Origin: Yamagishiella unicocca | Taxonomy: Eukaryota > Chlorophyta > Chlorophyceae > Chlamydomonadales > Volvocaceae | Assembly (NCBI GenBank): GCA_003116995.1 | Contig: BDSL01000001.1 | Span: 1,612,001-1,676,000 of the forward strand | DNA length: 64,000 nt | Direction: 5' to 3' | In this document: positions 13,301 through 25,845 of the stretch, one piece after another | Numbering within the stretch: the first letter of the stretch is position 1 | Layout: each line of letters opens with the position of its first letter | The notes under the pieces: model-generated | The model's database searches: none | What the model saw: the letters and a program-made list of their open reading frames with translations, nothing else | What the model was told of the DNA's origin: nothing | Translations under genes and position numbers: made by a program

Positions 13301-16300
13301 TGTCCCTGCAACTCAGCAGCCGCTCCAGCTGCCGCACAGGCGGCTGCGGTGAAGGCGAGAGGTCTTCCACGAGAGGCGGCAGCGCGGAGCGCTCTTGTGG
13401 CACCCTGCAACGCGGAACGCAAGGTGCGCGTCAGGATCGCATTTCGTTTCATGGCTTCAGGTCCCTCGTATCGTCCATAAGTTGCACCAATGCGCATACA
13501 TCAAGGAAACGTGCGCTTTCGCTTACCCAAAGTCATACGGCCCGTTGTGCTCGTTGGTCCTGGTGTCGGCGCCCGGAGACACGAAACCGCCGATCAGGCT
13601 GTGAACTGGGCTGTGGCCAAGGTCCGAGCGGAATGGGCAGTTGGCGCCGGCGGTGCTGCCAGGTATACGCGGCGTCCGGGTCGGCCGAAGCCGCGGCGTC
13701 AATAGCGTCTTTATACGCGACGTCTGACGTGCAGTGGACAAGCGCACGCCAACCCTCCGGCTGCTGCTGGGATCCTGTGCCGTGCTCATGCGCAGCTTGG
13801 ACAGGTCCAGCTTGGGCGGCGGGGCCATCTTCGGGCGATGATGAGGGTACGGCAGGTGCCGTGGTAGGAGGGGCGACGCGACCACTGGCTCCCTACGCAG
13901 CGGTACGGGCGGGCGTGTAAGGGCTGCTACAATGAATTCGATGGGCGCAGCTATCCGGCGAATCCTTCTATATCTAAACATATATTATGCATGTGCGCTT
14001 TCTGTCCAAATGGACAATAATGCCATCCGGTGCAGTTCGTCCTTCCTCCGAACGCAGCCGCTGCACAGCAATCCACTTACTCCATCGGTGGCAGGCCTTC
14101 TTCCGGAATGCGATCGATGCCAGCTGCGCCGCTGCCGGCCGAGGGACTTCGGCCCACCACTTTGCTCCGTCGCATGGAACCCGGACCGCCCAGCCGCGTC
14201 TGTTTCACCGCTGCCGCCAGCAGATCCGAGGGCATGCTGAGGCGAAGAAGCGCCTCACGGCTGAACTGCTGCAGACCCTGCACCAGGGTCTGGTCCGCTG
14301 CGACCGGTGCCGTATTGGCACCGCTCAATCCAGCAGTAGCTGCGCCGCTTCTGCCAGCCAGTATGCTTGCGCTGCCTGGCGCAGGCGCTTTACCCACCGG
14401 GGTACTCATAGCACTCCCTTCAATGCAGGAAGACAGTTGCAGTCAGGACTGCCAAGTATTCATGCGCCGCATGGGCGATTAAGCACTTCGGTGGCACTCA
14501 CCAGGGAAGGCTTTAGCCGGCATGTGCGCGATGCTCTGCCGCACGGTGATGTTGTGTTCGCGCATGCGATCCTTGGCGCCCTTCTCCGTCAGCAGCGCCT
14601 TCCGGTCCGCTGGCCGCAGGCGGCTGAACGCCTTGACCGCATTCATAATGCGCGCCTTCGGCCCAGGATCGCTGGCGGGCGCTAGGCGGCCTGCACCGCG
14701 GGTGCCCACGCCACCAAGCCGCCCTACGGTAGCCGCTGCGACTGGCGTCCGCTCGGCTGCCAATTTGGCCTTCGCTGCCTGCAAGCGTGGAATAGTTATC
14801 AACCTCCATTCCAAGGTATCGTGTCGCCGGGGGCGCAACATCAACTGCAGACACTGACCACCGCCGACCTATTGGCATCGATTCAACAGCCGGCCCAAGC
14901 CCTTATCTCACCCGAACATCGAAGTCGGCATTCTCGGAATGTGCTTTCGCTAGATCGATGGCAAACGAGCTGAGCACAAAGAAGAAGCGCGGCATGTCCG
15001 TTTTATCATTGTTTCCGTTCAGATAAGACCGGATAAGCAGGAAAGCACCTTCGGCCTCTTTGGCAGCCGCCTCCATCACATCAATGCTGCTCAGCGTCTC
15101 CTCCAGGAAGGTGTGCGCAGTAGCCTACGGTGGCAAGGAGCGAGCACCGCCGGGAGTAAGTTAGGGCAGACGTAATTATGAGGTCCCGGTGGTGCGGGCA
15201 TATAGGGGCGGAGTCCGCCCCTCAGTTCCCCACCCCCTTAATACACGCCAGGCTCCGGCCGGCGTAAGTTCCCCACCCCCTTAATACACGCCAGGCTCCG
15301 GCCGGCGTAATATCACAATTATTATTAATCATGAGGTATGGGCAGCTGTAGCCGTGCAGAGTGCTGTGAGGTTGCACGCAAGGCGCACCTGGAAGGGCGT
15401 TGCATGTGCACCCGAACCCGTAGTAGGCATATGCTTGGCAAGGTCTTTTAGTTTGTTGCGCATTCCCCGTAGCTCCTCAAGCGCTGTCGAGATGTTGAGC
15501 TTGCTGGCGGCTTGGCATGAGCGCAACTGCGCCACCAAAGACTCGTCCGGGTACTGCCGCAGCTGCTGCCTGCAGCATGAAGGGGTAGACAGGTAGGAGT
15601 TGACGGCAATGCACAGATGGACATCGCAATCAATATGGGACGTTACCTGGCAACGAAATGCAGAAGTGTTTGGCCCTTGTTGTTCGTTGACCGCACATCC
15701 CGGAGCCGCAGCAATGTTTCGAGATGGAAGCCGACTGCCGCGCCTTGGGGTGACGACGCGTTCAAGAAGTTGCCAATCTCCAGGGCCAGCTTGAGCAGGT
15801 GCCTCATGAGGTTGCTGTTGCGTACCTCCAAGCAAGCGCTCGAGACCACCGCGATGTCCTAACAAGCGGCAGGCGAGCGGGAGTGGCACAGCTTCAGCCA
15901 TCCATAACGCGCGACAGAAGGGTGATACTGTGGCCTTCATATTGGCTCCAAACCCCTCCTCTATGGGGCGACGAGGCAGATGCACATAGAGCTCCATGCT
16001 TTTGTGTTAAGGGTTTTAGGGCGATCCGTACCTTGGATGAAATTTCCAAGCGGCGAGGCATTGACGCCATGGCAATGCAGACACGCATCTTGGGCGCCAG
16101 GTCATTCGCCAGCGGCAAGAGCTGCATTACAGGATCCACGCAGGAGGCCAAGTCACGCATACCAGTCTGAGTGTGTTCGGCTTAATTTTCCCGCAAGATA
16201 GATCCCTACGAGCAAGCGACAGCTCGCGGCGAGATAACGGACACCAAGCACACGCGTACCAACCTCGATTAGGAAGTTATCAGCCTCATTCAGGCATGCG

Positions 16301-19300
16301 CGATCGCCCTTGTACTCTCCTAGCTTCCTCCGCTCGTCCTTCAGGGTAAAAGAGATACGGTCGTCAGGTACATGTTTCGGTTACCGAAGTTGTGAACGCC
16401 CAGGCGTCAGTTGGACGCGGAATACTACATCGCCACAGAAAGTGTAGGCTAGTGGCTGTTAATGACCGCCTGAAGTCTCCTACCTCGGTGGGGAGGATTT
16501 CGACGATAGCCTCCAACTGTTCGTCGTCCATCAACGACTCGCCAGTTGTTGTTACCTGGACAAGCTTCTGGACAATCTGCGACAGCCATTCCATGAAGAC
16601 ACGGCACAATCCATGCGAACGTGCTCAACAAAACACCGACAGCTAACAACGTGGGTTTAAGTGGAAGCCAAGCCAACCACGTTACTGACCCACAATCCAT
16701 AGTCGCACTTGGCTATCATACAGCCCCCATGCAAGACCCAATCGCGCGATATGACCCACCTGCGCCGGAGTCAGCGGCCGGAATTTGGACAAGCGAATAG
16801 CAATGTTCTGGGCTTTCTTTGGGTCAGTGATTGTGACCGTTGGAAGCTGGCGCTTCGTGGTCGCGCTCCCAGGCGCGCGGCTCTTTGAGGGATGGGCTAC
16901 GACGGCGAAGTCATTCTCCAGCGCGGCATAATCGACGTCAACCTGGGAGTAGAGGGGCCAACGGCTGAGGGTCATTTCCTTTCCCCCCAGAACGTACGCA
17001 TAACCAAAGGAGACGGTACAGGCCATGCAGGGTGTGCATCCCCTGCCCCATCAGCGCAAGCCTATGCATGCTAACTTGCCTTGAGCGGGGTCATCTCTGA
17101 CCAAACGCTGTTCTTGGCCGCATATGTAGGAACCTTAGTCCAGTGAAGTTTGCTCGTTGGCTTGCTTGGCAAGGGCTGGTCAGGAGGGGCTACAGCCGTC
17201 GCTGCGCTGCGGCCCGCCAAGACGGGAGCTCCAGATGGTGGCGGTGCCGACCCTGGGGCTGGTGGTGGCGCCCTGGCAGCAGGAAAATTCCTGGCACCCG
17301 GCGGTGGTGGCGGTGGAGGGGGCACGGTCGCGTACCCTACTGCAGCTGGCGGCGGCGGTCCTGGCGGCGGCGGTGGCTGCGCACCAGCTCGCTTGATTGA
17401 CAGAGGCGGTGGTGGCGGCCCTGGCGGCGGTGGTGGTGCCGGCGGCGCGGAAGCCGTCCTGGCAACTGGCGGCTGCTGAAAGCCAGCCTGTGACGGCGCT
17501 GACACTGCCCTCTGGACAGGAGGGGGCGGCGGCGGCCCTGGTGGCGGCGGTGGTGCTGCTGCGGGCCTGCCAGCGACCCCCGTGACCGGCGGTGGTGGCG
17601 GCGGCCCTGGCGGCGGTGGTGGTGCTGCTGCGGGCCTCCCAGCGACCGGCGGTGGTGGCGGCGGCCCTGGCGGCGGCGGTGGTGCTGCTGCGGGCCTCCC
17701 AGCGACCGGCGGTGGTGGCGGCGGCCCTGGCGGCGGCGGTGGTGATGCTGATGCTGCTACTGGCAACTTGGTGATCGAAAAAGACGGCGGCGGTGGGGGA
17801 GCAGGTGGTGGCGGTGGCGGCTGGCCTCGTGGCGCAGGCGGGATTGGAGCCGCCGCTGCCTTTGCCAGCGTCTGCGAATTAACAGGAACATTCCGGGCTG
17901 ATTCCAGTACACTGGCAGTAGAAGTGCTCTCCGATGCAGGATGGACTGTCTGCGAACCAGAGCTGGCAGCCGCGAAGGGCGGGCTGTCCATATCTGAACT
18001 TCCACGCGGCGTCACCTCCTCCATAATGCCGGGCAAAGAACCGATTTCGAGCACCGCGGACGCGGACGCGCCCGCAGAGGCAGGGCCCGCCAGCGCAGAC
18101 CCGGCCAGCGCAGACCCCGAAGAGGTCCGCTGTAAGTACTCCTGCATAGCCTCCGGCAGGGACATGGACGGCAGGCGAGATCGGATGCGCTGCGAGTTTG
18201 GGGTGTGGCCCAGCATCTTGTCCAGGGCCGATATGGCGTACTTGCGTACCACCGTCAGCTCCACCTCCGCCTCTGGCCCAGCAGAAGAGGAACAGATGCC
18301 ATCGCTGCTCGCCGCCGCTGAGCTACGAACGCTACGCTTTGGGGCCACTGCACTGGGCTCCTCGCTTGGCGGTGTCATACTACGAGACCGGTGCATGCCG
18401 CTACCACACGGAGCGGCGATGCACGTGGCCTCGGAGTAAACGTCGCCATCGTTATGCTGCTCATCATCCGATCCAGACGAGCACTCCAGGTCGTCCTCAC
18501 TATCGGTGTTACCGCTGCCGCTGCTGCTGCCGCGCTCGACCTCGTCATCATCAAGGTCGTACCCGGCCTTTGGCCGGCCGTGCGCCTTGCTTGCCGTCGC
18601 CGCTAACGACGTGGACGCTTTGGTGCTGCGGCAAGATTCGGCCAGGCTGGGCATGGGGCGAAGTGGGCTGATGTCATCATGGCACTGCGAGCCGCCGTCG
18701 CCGCAACTGCGCGTGGAGTCGCCAGTATTGCCCAGGCACAGCATCCGGTGCTGGCGCGACGCTGCTGTAACGCTTTCCTCCTCGTCCAGAGGGGTCGCCA
18801 AGTTGCTCTCGGAAACCTCCGGGATAGGTGTGTGCAGCTGCATGAATTTGCGCCCATTGCACACGGATCGCCGCCGGCCGCCGCCGATGCCAAGGCTTAG
18901 CCGTTTTATGCCGCTGCCAGAGGTGTCGGCACGATCCCCGCCGCAAACGCTGGGTCCCACGTTGCCGATGCGTGTGAGTCCGCTGCTGCTAGCGGCTCGG
19001 CTGCTCCCCGCACACGTACCAGGGTCGACGCCGTTGCCTCCGCCCTGATGCGCGCTAGCTGAGCCGCCGAGACCCATTAGGGACCGCGAAAACGTATCGG
19101 GGGTGACCCTATTGCGGACTGGTCCTGGCGCGGGGTAGCTTTGCCCGCGCACCAGCGGCTGATACAGCTGCTGCTGAAGCTGTTGCTGCTGGAGCTGCTG
19201 CTGTGCCTCAAGTTGCGATGCCGCATGCGCCCTGGAGCTCGCCGTGTCACCCAGCCTGGTCTGCACTTTCCTGCCTTTGTCCCAGGCCTCAGTTCGGCTG

Positions 19301-21231
19301 GGGTCGGTGGTGATGGATGAGGACTGCTGCTCATAGCGTGACGGCCGCACAGGCAGCACCGCCGGACTGATGTACCGTTCATTCAGTATTGGCTGAAGTG
19401 GCGATGGGAGAGGCGAGGTTAGGCGAGATAGGAGCGGCGTTGGTTGGATTACGAGCATGGACGGCGCTGGCGGTGAATATGCTCCCAACGTTGCTGCCTC
19501 CGTCCCACCAGTAATCGGCACAGCCGAGGCCATGCTGAAACCCGGGTTGGGCACCAAGACGTCCAAGGAGCGTATGTCATGTACACCTGCTGACGTGGCA
19601 CAGGGAGGCCCCAGGTGAACATGTATCTTGAAACTAGCAACGGCAATCCTGCCCAGCCAAGATGCCCCCACCAGGCACTACGCGGCGCGACAGAGCACGT
19701 ATTGTACATCCCACTCATATAACAGGAGGTGGCGAGCAGCAAAGTGGTGGGTAGCACGCACCTGCGCCCGGCAGGCTCAAGTGCCCAACCAGCGTAATAC
19801 GCAGGTACTGCTGCACCGGTGATTGCGGCGCCCCCAGCAGGTACGTCTGCCTCAGTTTGGCTTCCCCTTCGCAGGCCAGGGGCGCATCAGCGCCCAGCTG
19901 CTTGAAGGGGCCAGCGTGCGTGCCAGAGTGCGCAAAGCGAATCAAGTGGGGTAATGATGCCCTGTCCGTAAAAGCCACCTGCGCGACAAACGCATTTCAG
20001 CTGGCGAACGGAGGGCTTTGCAGAACAGTCAGCATGGCAAAGCATTGAAGGCGACGTCCTGTACCTGCACCGAGACTATGATGTACGACTTAAGCTTGAG
20101 CTTGAGCGTTACCTCGCTCTCCATGTTGCGGTTGTAGCTCCTGTACCAAACCACATACTGGGCGTCATTATTGCAACGCCGACCGTGGCTAGGAACGCGT
20201 AGGCAACCCTGTGTGCGCTCGTTCAGCTTGGTCCTGTCAGGATGCCACTTCACAACTGGTATGGATAGCAGTAACGGTTTGACCCGCGCCCAGAAGGTCC
20301 AGATCAAACTAACGCCTGTGTAACTGTTCATTTGACCTCCCTTACAGAAACCGGTAACGGAAATGTCACGTCTAGACCTCTGAAACGGGACCTCGTTCCG
20401 CCAAAGCTGTCGCGGTATTAGCCCGTGCCATACTCGCACCTGGTGCGCCACGTTGTGACGGGCTTCACCGGGCCGCGGGCTTTGCTGCCAACGCCCGACC
20501 CAATGCTGAGTGCGTCCGAGATACCGTTTCCAGTTGCCTGTACCAACTCCCGGATGGCCGTCGTTCCCGTGAGAGCACCTGCTGTGTACCTGACGAGTAC
20601 GGGCTGTGTAGCAGACACTAGGCCAGCAGGTAAGCCCCTGGCCGCACCACACCCTGCTGGCATATCAAGGACGTCCGCAAGCTTTGCTGTGGCTGCAGCT
20701 GTGGGCTGAGGTGTAGGAGGCGTGCGCGGCATCACGTTCTCCTGGTCGGTTTGCGTTGACGCTGTCGAGAGTACTGATGTTACGACGGACAGCTTGCCCA
20801 AGCCAGCCGCTGCAAGCTGAAAGATTTGTCCGGAGTTTGCTGATGAGCAAGCAGCATTGCTAGCGGCCCCAGCTGCTGCGTCAAGCTCGGGTCCAAACTC
20901 TGACGACTCAGCCCCGCCATTGGCACTGCCCTTCGCGGTGCCAGTTGAATGGCCTCCTTTGCTATACCTTACAGCATAGCTCCTGTGAGCGTAACGGAAA
21001 GCATATGGGCGTGGCGAGTCTGGCGAGAAAAGGAAACCGAATAGTCAGCAATCCTCACCCAAGCGACACCTTGGCGGTCCGCTCTGGCGCAGCTGCAGGC
21101 CCAAGCCGCTTAGCCCCCACGTGCTGCTTGGCATGCTGCACAGGACAGGGCAGGCGGGAATCCACGCGTTGGGCGCTAGGCCTAGGAAAGCCCTCTGCAT
21201 CCAAAGGCGTAGTCTCGCTTACGTTTGACAT
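10343..21231 (-). CDS. Formin (FH1-FH2 actin nucleator) with long C-terminal tail
   Basis: Formins nucleate actin filaments and stay on the barbed end while FH1 feeds profilin-actin. The start ATG is at 21231 (MSNVSETTP). Exons, 5' to 3': 21231-21059, 20982-20440, 20379-20346, about 20208-20065, 19978-19762, about 19648-17080, 16942-16760, 16576-16484, 16338-16264, 16166-16032, 15858-15647, 15569-15389, 15124-14912, 14778-14502, 14417-14081, 13892-13527, 13405-11423, 11298-11110 and about 11005-10343; roughly 2,800 residues. FH1 is the repeated proline block in exon 6. FH2 starts at KLHWTKVPTYAAKNSVW and continues with DVDYAALENDF, DPKKAQNIAIRLSKFRPL, EAIVEILPTE, LALEIGNFLNASS and TNNKGQTLLHFVA. 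Exons 2-3 and 7-17 join in phase; the 5/6 join and the last two joins are uncertain. The region before FH1 matches no domain I can name. About 1,270 residues after FH2 are low-complexity, which is long for a formin. The FH1/FH2 exon ends in a GC donor. Confidence 0.88.
15224..15309. repeat. Perfect 43-base tandem duplication in a formin intron
   Basis: Two adjacent identical 43-base copies (15224-15266 and 15267-15309), each starting AGTTCCCCACCCCCTTAATA, lie in the intron between the exons at 15124 and 15389. The lack of divergence indicates a recent duplication. Confidence 0.95.
16943..17079 (-). other. Predicted GC-AG intron between FH1 and FH2
   Basis: On the minus strand the exon ends AAG followed by GCAAGT, the canonical context of a GC donor. 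No GT donor fits before the in-frame stop six bases on. The acceptor CTACTCCCAG precedes GTTGACGTCGAT, which restores FH2 in phase 0 (TPLK then VDVDYAALENDF). Confidence 0.75.
17513..17740. repeat. 60-base coding tandem repeat building the formin FH1
   Basis: About four copies of a 60-base GC-rich unit encode a 20-residue block of two polyproline runs separated by VAGRPAAA on the minus strand. Neighbouring copies are nearly identical in DNA, so the number of profilin-binding tracts probably changes by unequal exchange. Further, more divergent polyproline tracts flank it between about 17230 and 17830. Confidence 0.9.
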
Positions 21232-21530
21232 CTTCCCTAGGTAGACATTTCAACCTGAAAAAAGAATGCGAGCAGCATAGCAGGCAGGCCCCTAGGCAAA
21301 GCAGCTCTGTAGTGAGTGTCTCAGACGTCGAAGAACGCTATATGCAGCATGGTCATTGTCCATTAATCCCGTCAGGAAACTTGTGAACTCACGCAGCAAA
21401 AGTTATCCTAAGACACGCGACCAGCTGGTAGAACTTCATCTGTCAACCAATTTCAAACAAAGTACGACCAAATGGGTCGAGAGGAAGCGCCGGCGAGCAC
21501 TGACGCAAACAGTAATCTTACTTAATACGC
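21232..21530. promoter_or_regulatory. Short divergent promoter region between formin and RH22
   Basis: Only 299 bases separate the formin start codon (minus, 21231) from the chosen RH22 start codon (plus, 21531). Both 5' UTRs and promoters must fit here unless further upstream non-coding exons exist. I recognise no clear TATA box or other motif. The close head-to-head layout suggests shared control. Confidence 0.5.
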
Positions 21531-24500
21531 ATGTGGCGTTTTTACTTTCGCGTGATCGGCGCCGCTGCAAAAGTTACAGCCCCAATGCACCATTCGCTCA
21601 GGGTCCCGTGCACGGCCCACAGAACACAGGCTTTCGCAACATCAAATCTCACGTTACATTCGCTAGGCTCGATTTCATGTCGACCGACCCATGTGGCGTG
21701 CGCTGGGATTTCGTCATGTCCGTCGGCGGCGCAGCATGCACCAGGGGCCACACAAGGTTTTGCTACACGCAGGCCACGTATTCACAAACTTCCGCGTTTG
21801 GCAGCCTCACCCGTGGTGTCTGACGCGTCAAGCTCTGGGACGGAAACATTTTACTCCAGCGAGCTTGAAAGCTTTGCGGGTCTCGGGGTGTCGCCCGCGG
21901 TACAGCACGCACTGGAGGCTGCGGGGTTCAGCCGCCCCTCCAAAGTCCAGGTAGGTTTCATGAGCAAACGTTTCTGGTTTGTGCAGGATGTCCTAGCGGG
22001 TTGTGCTTCCCTTCAAGCACAACTTCCAACCCGGGCCTATTTCGGCCAACAACGCCGAATCGGCGCGTGCCGCACGTGCCCGCGCGCATCTTGCGGGGTG
22101 AACTCGATCAGCTGGTGGCCTTGAAATGCTTTGAACAAGCGCTCGTGCTCCGGCACTTACACATCGCTGCCGTGCGCAGGAGCTGGCCGCCCCTCATATC
22201 CTTCGCGGGCGCAACGTGGTTATTGCTGCCGAGACGGGCAGTGGCAAGACCCTGTCGTACGTAGTGCCCGTTGCGTACCTCATGACGAAGCAGCGAGCGG
22301 CGCTGCAGCAACAGCGGCAGCAGCTGCAGGAGGCGGCGAACGCCGACGGCGGAGAGCCTGCCAGGTATGTGCCCCACCGTTCGCAGTGGCTCAGGGCGCT
22401 GTTGGTGTTTCGCACCCGCGAGCGCCTAAGACCCAACGGCTTTCCGGCTCAGCACCTTCTTTACGAGCAGCTGGCGCTAGGATCCAGTGGCGTCCATTGC
22501 AATGGAGGGACGCGATGGCGCCAACGGGCCCGTGGTTGGTAGAGTCTGCGCTTTGCGTGTGCTGTTGAGCTCTTCCTGTCCGGTGCTCATACCTAGGAAA
22601 CGTTTTGCCTGAAATCCCGCTTCTGCTGTCGGCCCATACTTGGTGCTGATGTGCTCTTACGTCGCCACATCCTGCCACAGGCCCACGCTGCGGCGCTACC
22701 ACGCCCTGGTTCTGTGCCCCAACACGACGCTGTGCCAGCAGGTGGCGGCGACAGCGAATGCCCTGCGTGGACCGGACGGCGAGCAGCTGGTGACGGCGGC
22801 GCACATCAACAGCAGCAACCCGCCGCCTTTCGATGCACCGGACGTGATTGTTGCAACGCCCGCCGGCCTCCTCACAATCCTAAACGACGCGGGCGGCGCG
22901 TACGGGTGGTTGTGGAGCGAGGATGGTATGCAGGTGGGCTGCCGGAGGAACATGCGTCAAGCAAGGGCACGGGAGAGGAGGGGAGGCACTCTTGAGCAAA
23001 GGGAGCGTCCTGGCTTGTTCCTTTCTCATACAGCGCACACGGGGTGCGCATCTCGTTGCGTGACGTATGCATGTTTACATGCCTACACGGGCCAACCGGG
23101 CCTTCCCGCCGCGTAGGCGCGAGTGCGGCACGTTATCCTGGACGAGGCCGACCTCCTGCTCGGCAACGCATTCAGCAGGGCCACGCAGCGGATACTGATG
23201 GTGGGTCCGGCACAAGCGCCTGCGGCACAGTTAGCCTCGTTTGGCGGGAGGGTTTGGTGTACGGTGAGAGGCGCTCACAGTACGCGCGCGCCAATGCATT
23301 AATTGGAATGCGTTGTGGTCATATGGGTCGCGTCGTGTTGGTTCGAACAAGTCCTCAGCAATGCCAAACATCAGGACGCCGTCGATCCCATAGCTCTGCA
23401 AGTTGCAAAGCTGGGCGAAAGAGGGACGGTCGGAGCCATGTTCACAAAATGATGGAGTGATGCCAAACAAATATCTCCGCGCCGTAACACCACAGCTGCT
23501 CAAGGTAGGCGATAGACGCCGTGTTGAGGCGCGGATCTTTGAGGAGCTGGGCTTTGCGGACAAGTCCGAGTTTGACCGCCTGCCGCGGGCGGTCCAGCAG
23601 GCGGCGTGGCAAGGTAAGGCCGTGGCCAATGCCAGGGGTCTTTGGAGGGGATAGGGCGAAACACGAGTTTTAGGAAGTACAGAGTTGCGGAGGGAAGTGA
23701 AGTTGCTGGCTTGGAAAGGGGAGATCTACGCACATAAGCTCGTCAAGGTCCATGGCCATACTCGTCGTGAACGGCGATCTCAGTTTTAGCTGCATACACC
23801 CGCTTGTTTGGACGGCGGAGTCTTTTTTAACTGCGTGTATAAAGTGGAGGCGCAACCTCACGTCCTCAGGCGGCGTGCCTGCAATGCTGGCCGAGGGCTT
23901 CAAACCCAAGTCCCCTTTGGACCCAGACACGAAGTACGGCCCGTACTGGCGGCGGCAGTACATCTACTCTGCTGCTACGATGCCGTCCATCACCTACTCT
24001 GACGTCGGGTCGCAGATCCAAAAGATGCACCCAGACGTCGTTTGGGTGTCCACCGAGCTGCTCCACCAGAGCAAGCCGCAGGTCGAGCACACGTGGCACG
24101 AGGTGGGTTGCGAGGAAGACCCGTAGGTGCGAGAAAAACCGTTTAGAACGGTGTGGGTGGACCCGCGGCGTCCCGCGGCCCTGCTGCTCGGCATTGTGGG
24201 CATGGCTATTGCGCCGCTGGCAAACACGCAGCGTGCCGTCCGGGATTAACATTTCAAACCACGCTTCCCGTCGCGGGGCGACCACACACCTCTATGAGTC
24301 GCGGCCTTCCCCTGGGGGCTGTCCCTTGACCGCATCGGGCCCCGAGACTTGCCACCTCTTCCCTGTTACAATACTCCGTCCAACCCGAGCACCGTGTAAG
24401 TTCACCTCAGGATGCCATGCGCCTTAGTGCTCTGGTCTGCCCCGTGCCATCGGTGGCCACACGCCCTGCCCAGGTGTCGGATGAGTCGTTCGGCACGCAG

Positions 24501-25359
24501 CTGCTGGAGACCATCGGCGGGGACCCGGATTACCAGGCGCGCAGCGGCAAGACGCTGGTGTTCGCCGCGGACGGCGCCGCCGCCGACGCCGTGTCCGCGG
24601 TGCTGTCCGGCGGCCACGTGCCTCACGTGCTGTACCACAAGAGCCGCACCATGGCGGAGCAGGCGGCTGCCCTGGAGGCGCTCCGAACCCAAGAGGGCGC
24701 GGTCATGGTGTGCACCGACGCGGCGGCGCGCGGGCTGGACGTGCAGGGCATCACGCATGTGGTCCAGGTGCGAGCGGCGGCGTGTGATGGGTTGGCTGCC
24801 TGCTGGCCTCTTGAAGCGCTTTTCCCGCCTCTCTTTCCTGCACACACTGAGACGGGCTGCGGCTGTGTCGTGGGTCCAAAGGCATATCATCTGCAATCAT
24901 CTTCTCACGACCCCAGCGCAGTCCATTAAGATCCGCCTCTCACGGACAACGGAAACACGGCTCCTGTCCCCTTTCCTTAACTGTCTTCGTCCAATGCCCG
25001 GCCAGGCCGACTTCGCCGCCAATGCGATCGACTTCATTCACCGAATAGGCCGCACAGCGCGCGCCGGGCGCAGCGGCCGCGTCACTTCTCTTTACCGCGC
25101 CCGGAACCACGCGCTGGTGGAAGTGCTGCGGAATTACATAGCGGAGGGGGTGCCACTGGAGGCGGCATTCAGCAGAGCGCGGTCCTTCAGCAAGAAGCTC
25201 AAAAAGTCGGGCGGTGTGTTTGTGCCGCGTGGGCTGCCGATGGCCGGTGACCCGGAGGGAAACGATGGCACCGCTGAAGGCGCGAGGGGCGGCGCACGGA
25301 GGCCTGACGGGCGCGCAGGGCGGAGCGGGGCAGAGCAGGCGGCCTCAAACATGGAGTAG
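21531..25359 (+). CDS. RH22: DEAD-box ATP-dependent RNA helicase, RH22 type (chloroplast)
   Basis: Eight exons in phase: 21531-21950, 22180-22364, 22681-22933, 23117-23200, 23496-23613, 23870-24102, 24474-24767 and 25006-25359; 646 residues. The basic, Ser/Ala-rich N-terminus (about residues 1-75, starting MWRFYFRVIGAAAKV) fits an organelle transit peptide. The motifs are in order: Q-motif region GFSRPSKVQ (132-140), motif I AETGSGKT (157-164), CPNTTLCQQV in place of motif Ia, ATPAGLL, motif II DEAD (295-298), motif III as SAAT (near 388), motif V VCTDAAARGLD (510-520) and motif VI HRIGRTARAG (541-550). The stretches VVWVSTELLHQSKP, QADFAANAIDFIHRIGRTA and AFSRARSFSKKLKKSG closely follow plant RH22, which acts in chloroplast 50S ribosomal subunit assembly. 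That role is inferred from the family. Another in-frame ATG at 21579 is a possible start. Confidence 0.9.
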
Positions 25360-25709
25360 GCGCTGATGAGCAGGGGCGCAGCTTGTGGATGTTCTAGCGG
25401 ATGGAAGATAGCAGCTGGGAGTTATGTGGTGTTGTTCGTGCCTGCCGTTCGAACTGTAGCATGTTTGCAAAGCAGGATGATCCTCGCATTTGAACTGCAG
25501 AATTCAATGAAGCATGAATTGTTCTTCTCACGTCCTTATGTTGGAAAGCCTGACGGCATCGGGGGCCGCAGCAAGGCCATTGGTGGTCCATATCCGCCCA
25601 AAAGAAACCTTGGCTTGGCGGTCCGCACCGGTCCTTAGGGTTCCTGTCAGCGCTCGGACGAAGGTGGCACGGCCTATAGCACCATTGAAACCCAACGTGG
25701 CTCGGAGCT

Positions 25710-25714
25710 TGTAA
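25710..25714 (+). terminator. TGTAA polyadenylation signal of the RH22 gene
   Basis: TGTAA lies about 350 bases after the RH22 stop codon, a typical distance. It is only about 130 bases from the HEATR6-like stop codon on the opposite strand, so the 3' UTRs of the two convergent genes probably overlap. Confidence 0.65.
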
Positions 25715-25845
25715 CCCTATCAGCTTCCGGACATGAGGCCCCCACGTGACCGTGAGCCACTGATGAATGCACCCACCCACCCAGCCACCACGGGTTTCCT
25801 TGCAACCCACCCACCAGCAGCATGTCCAGCGCCACAGCCTTGCCC

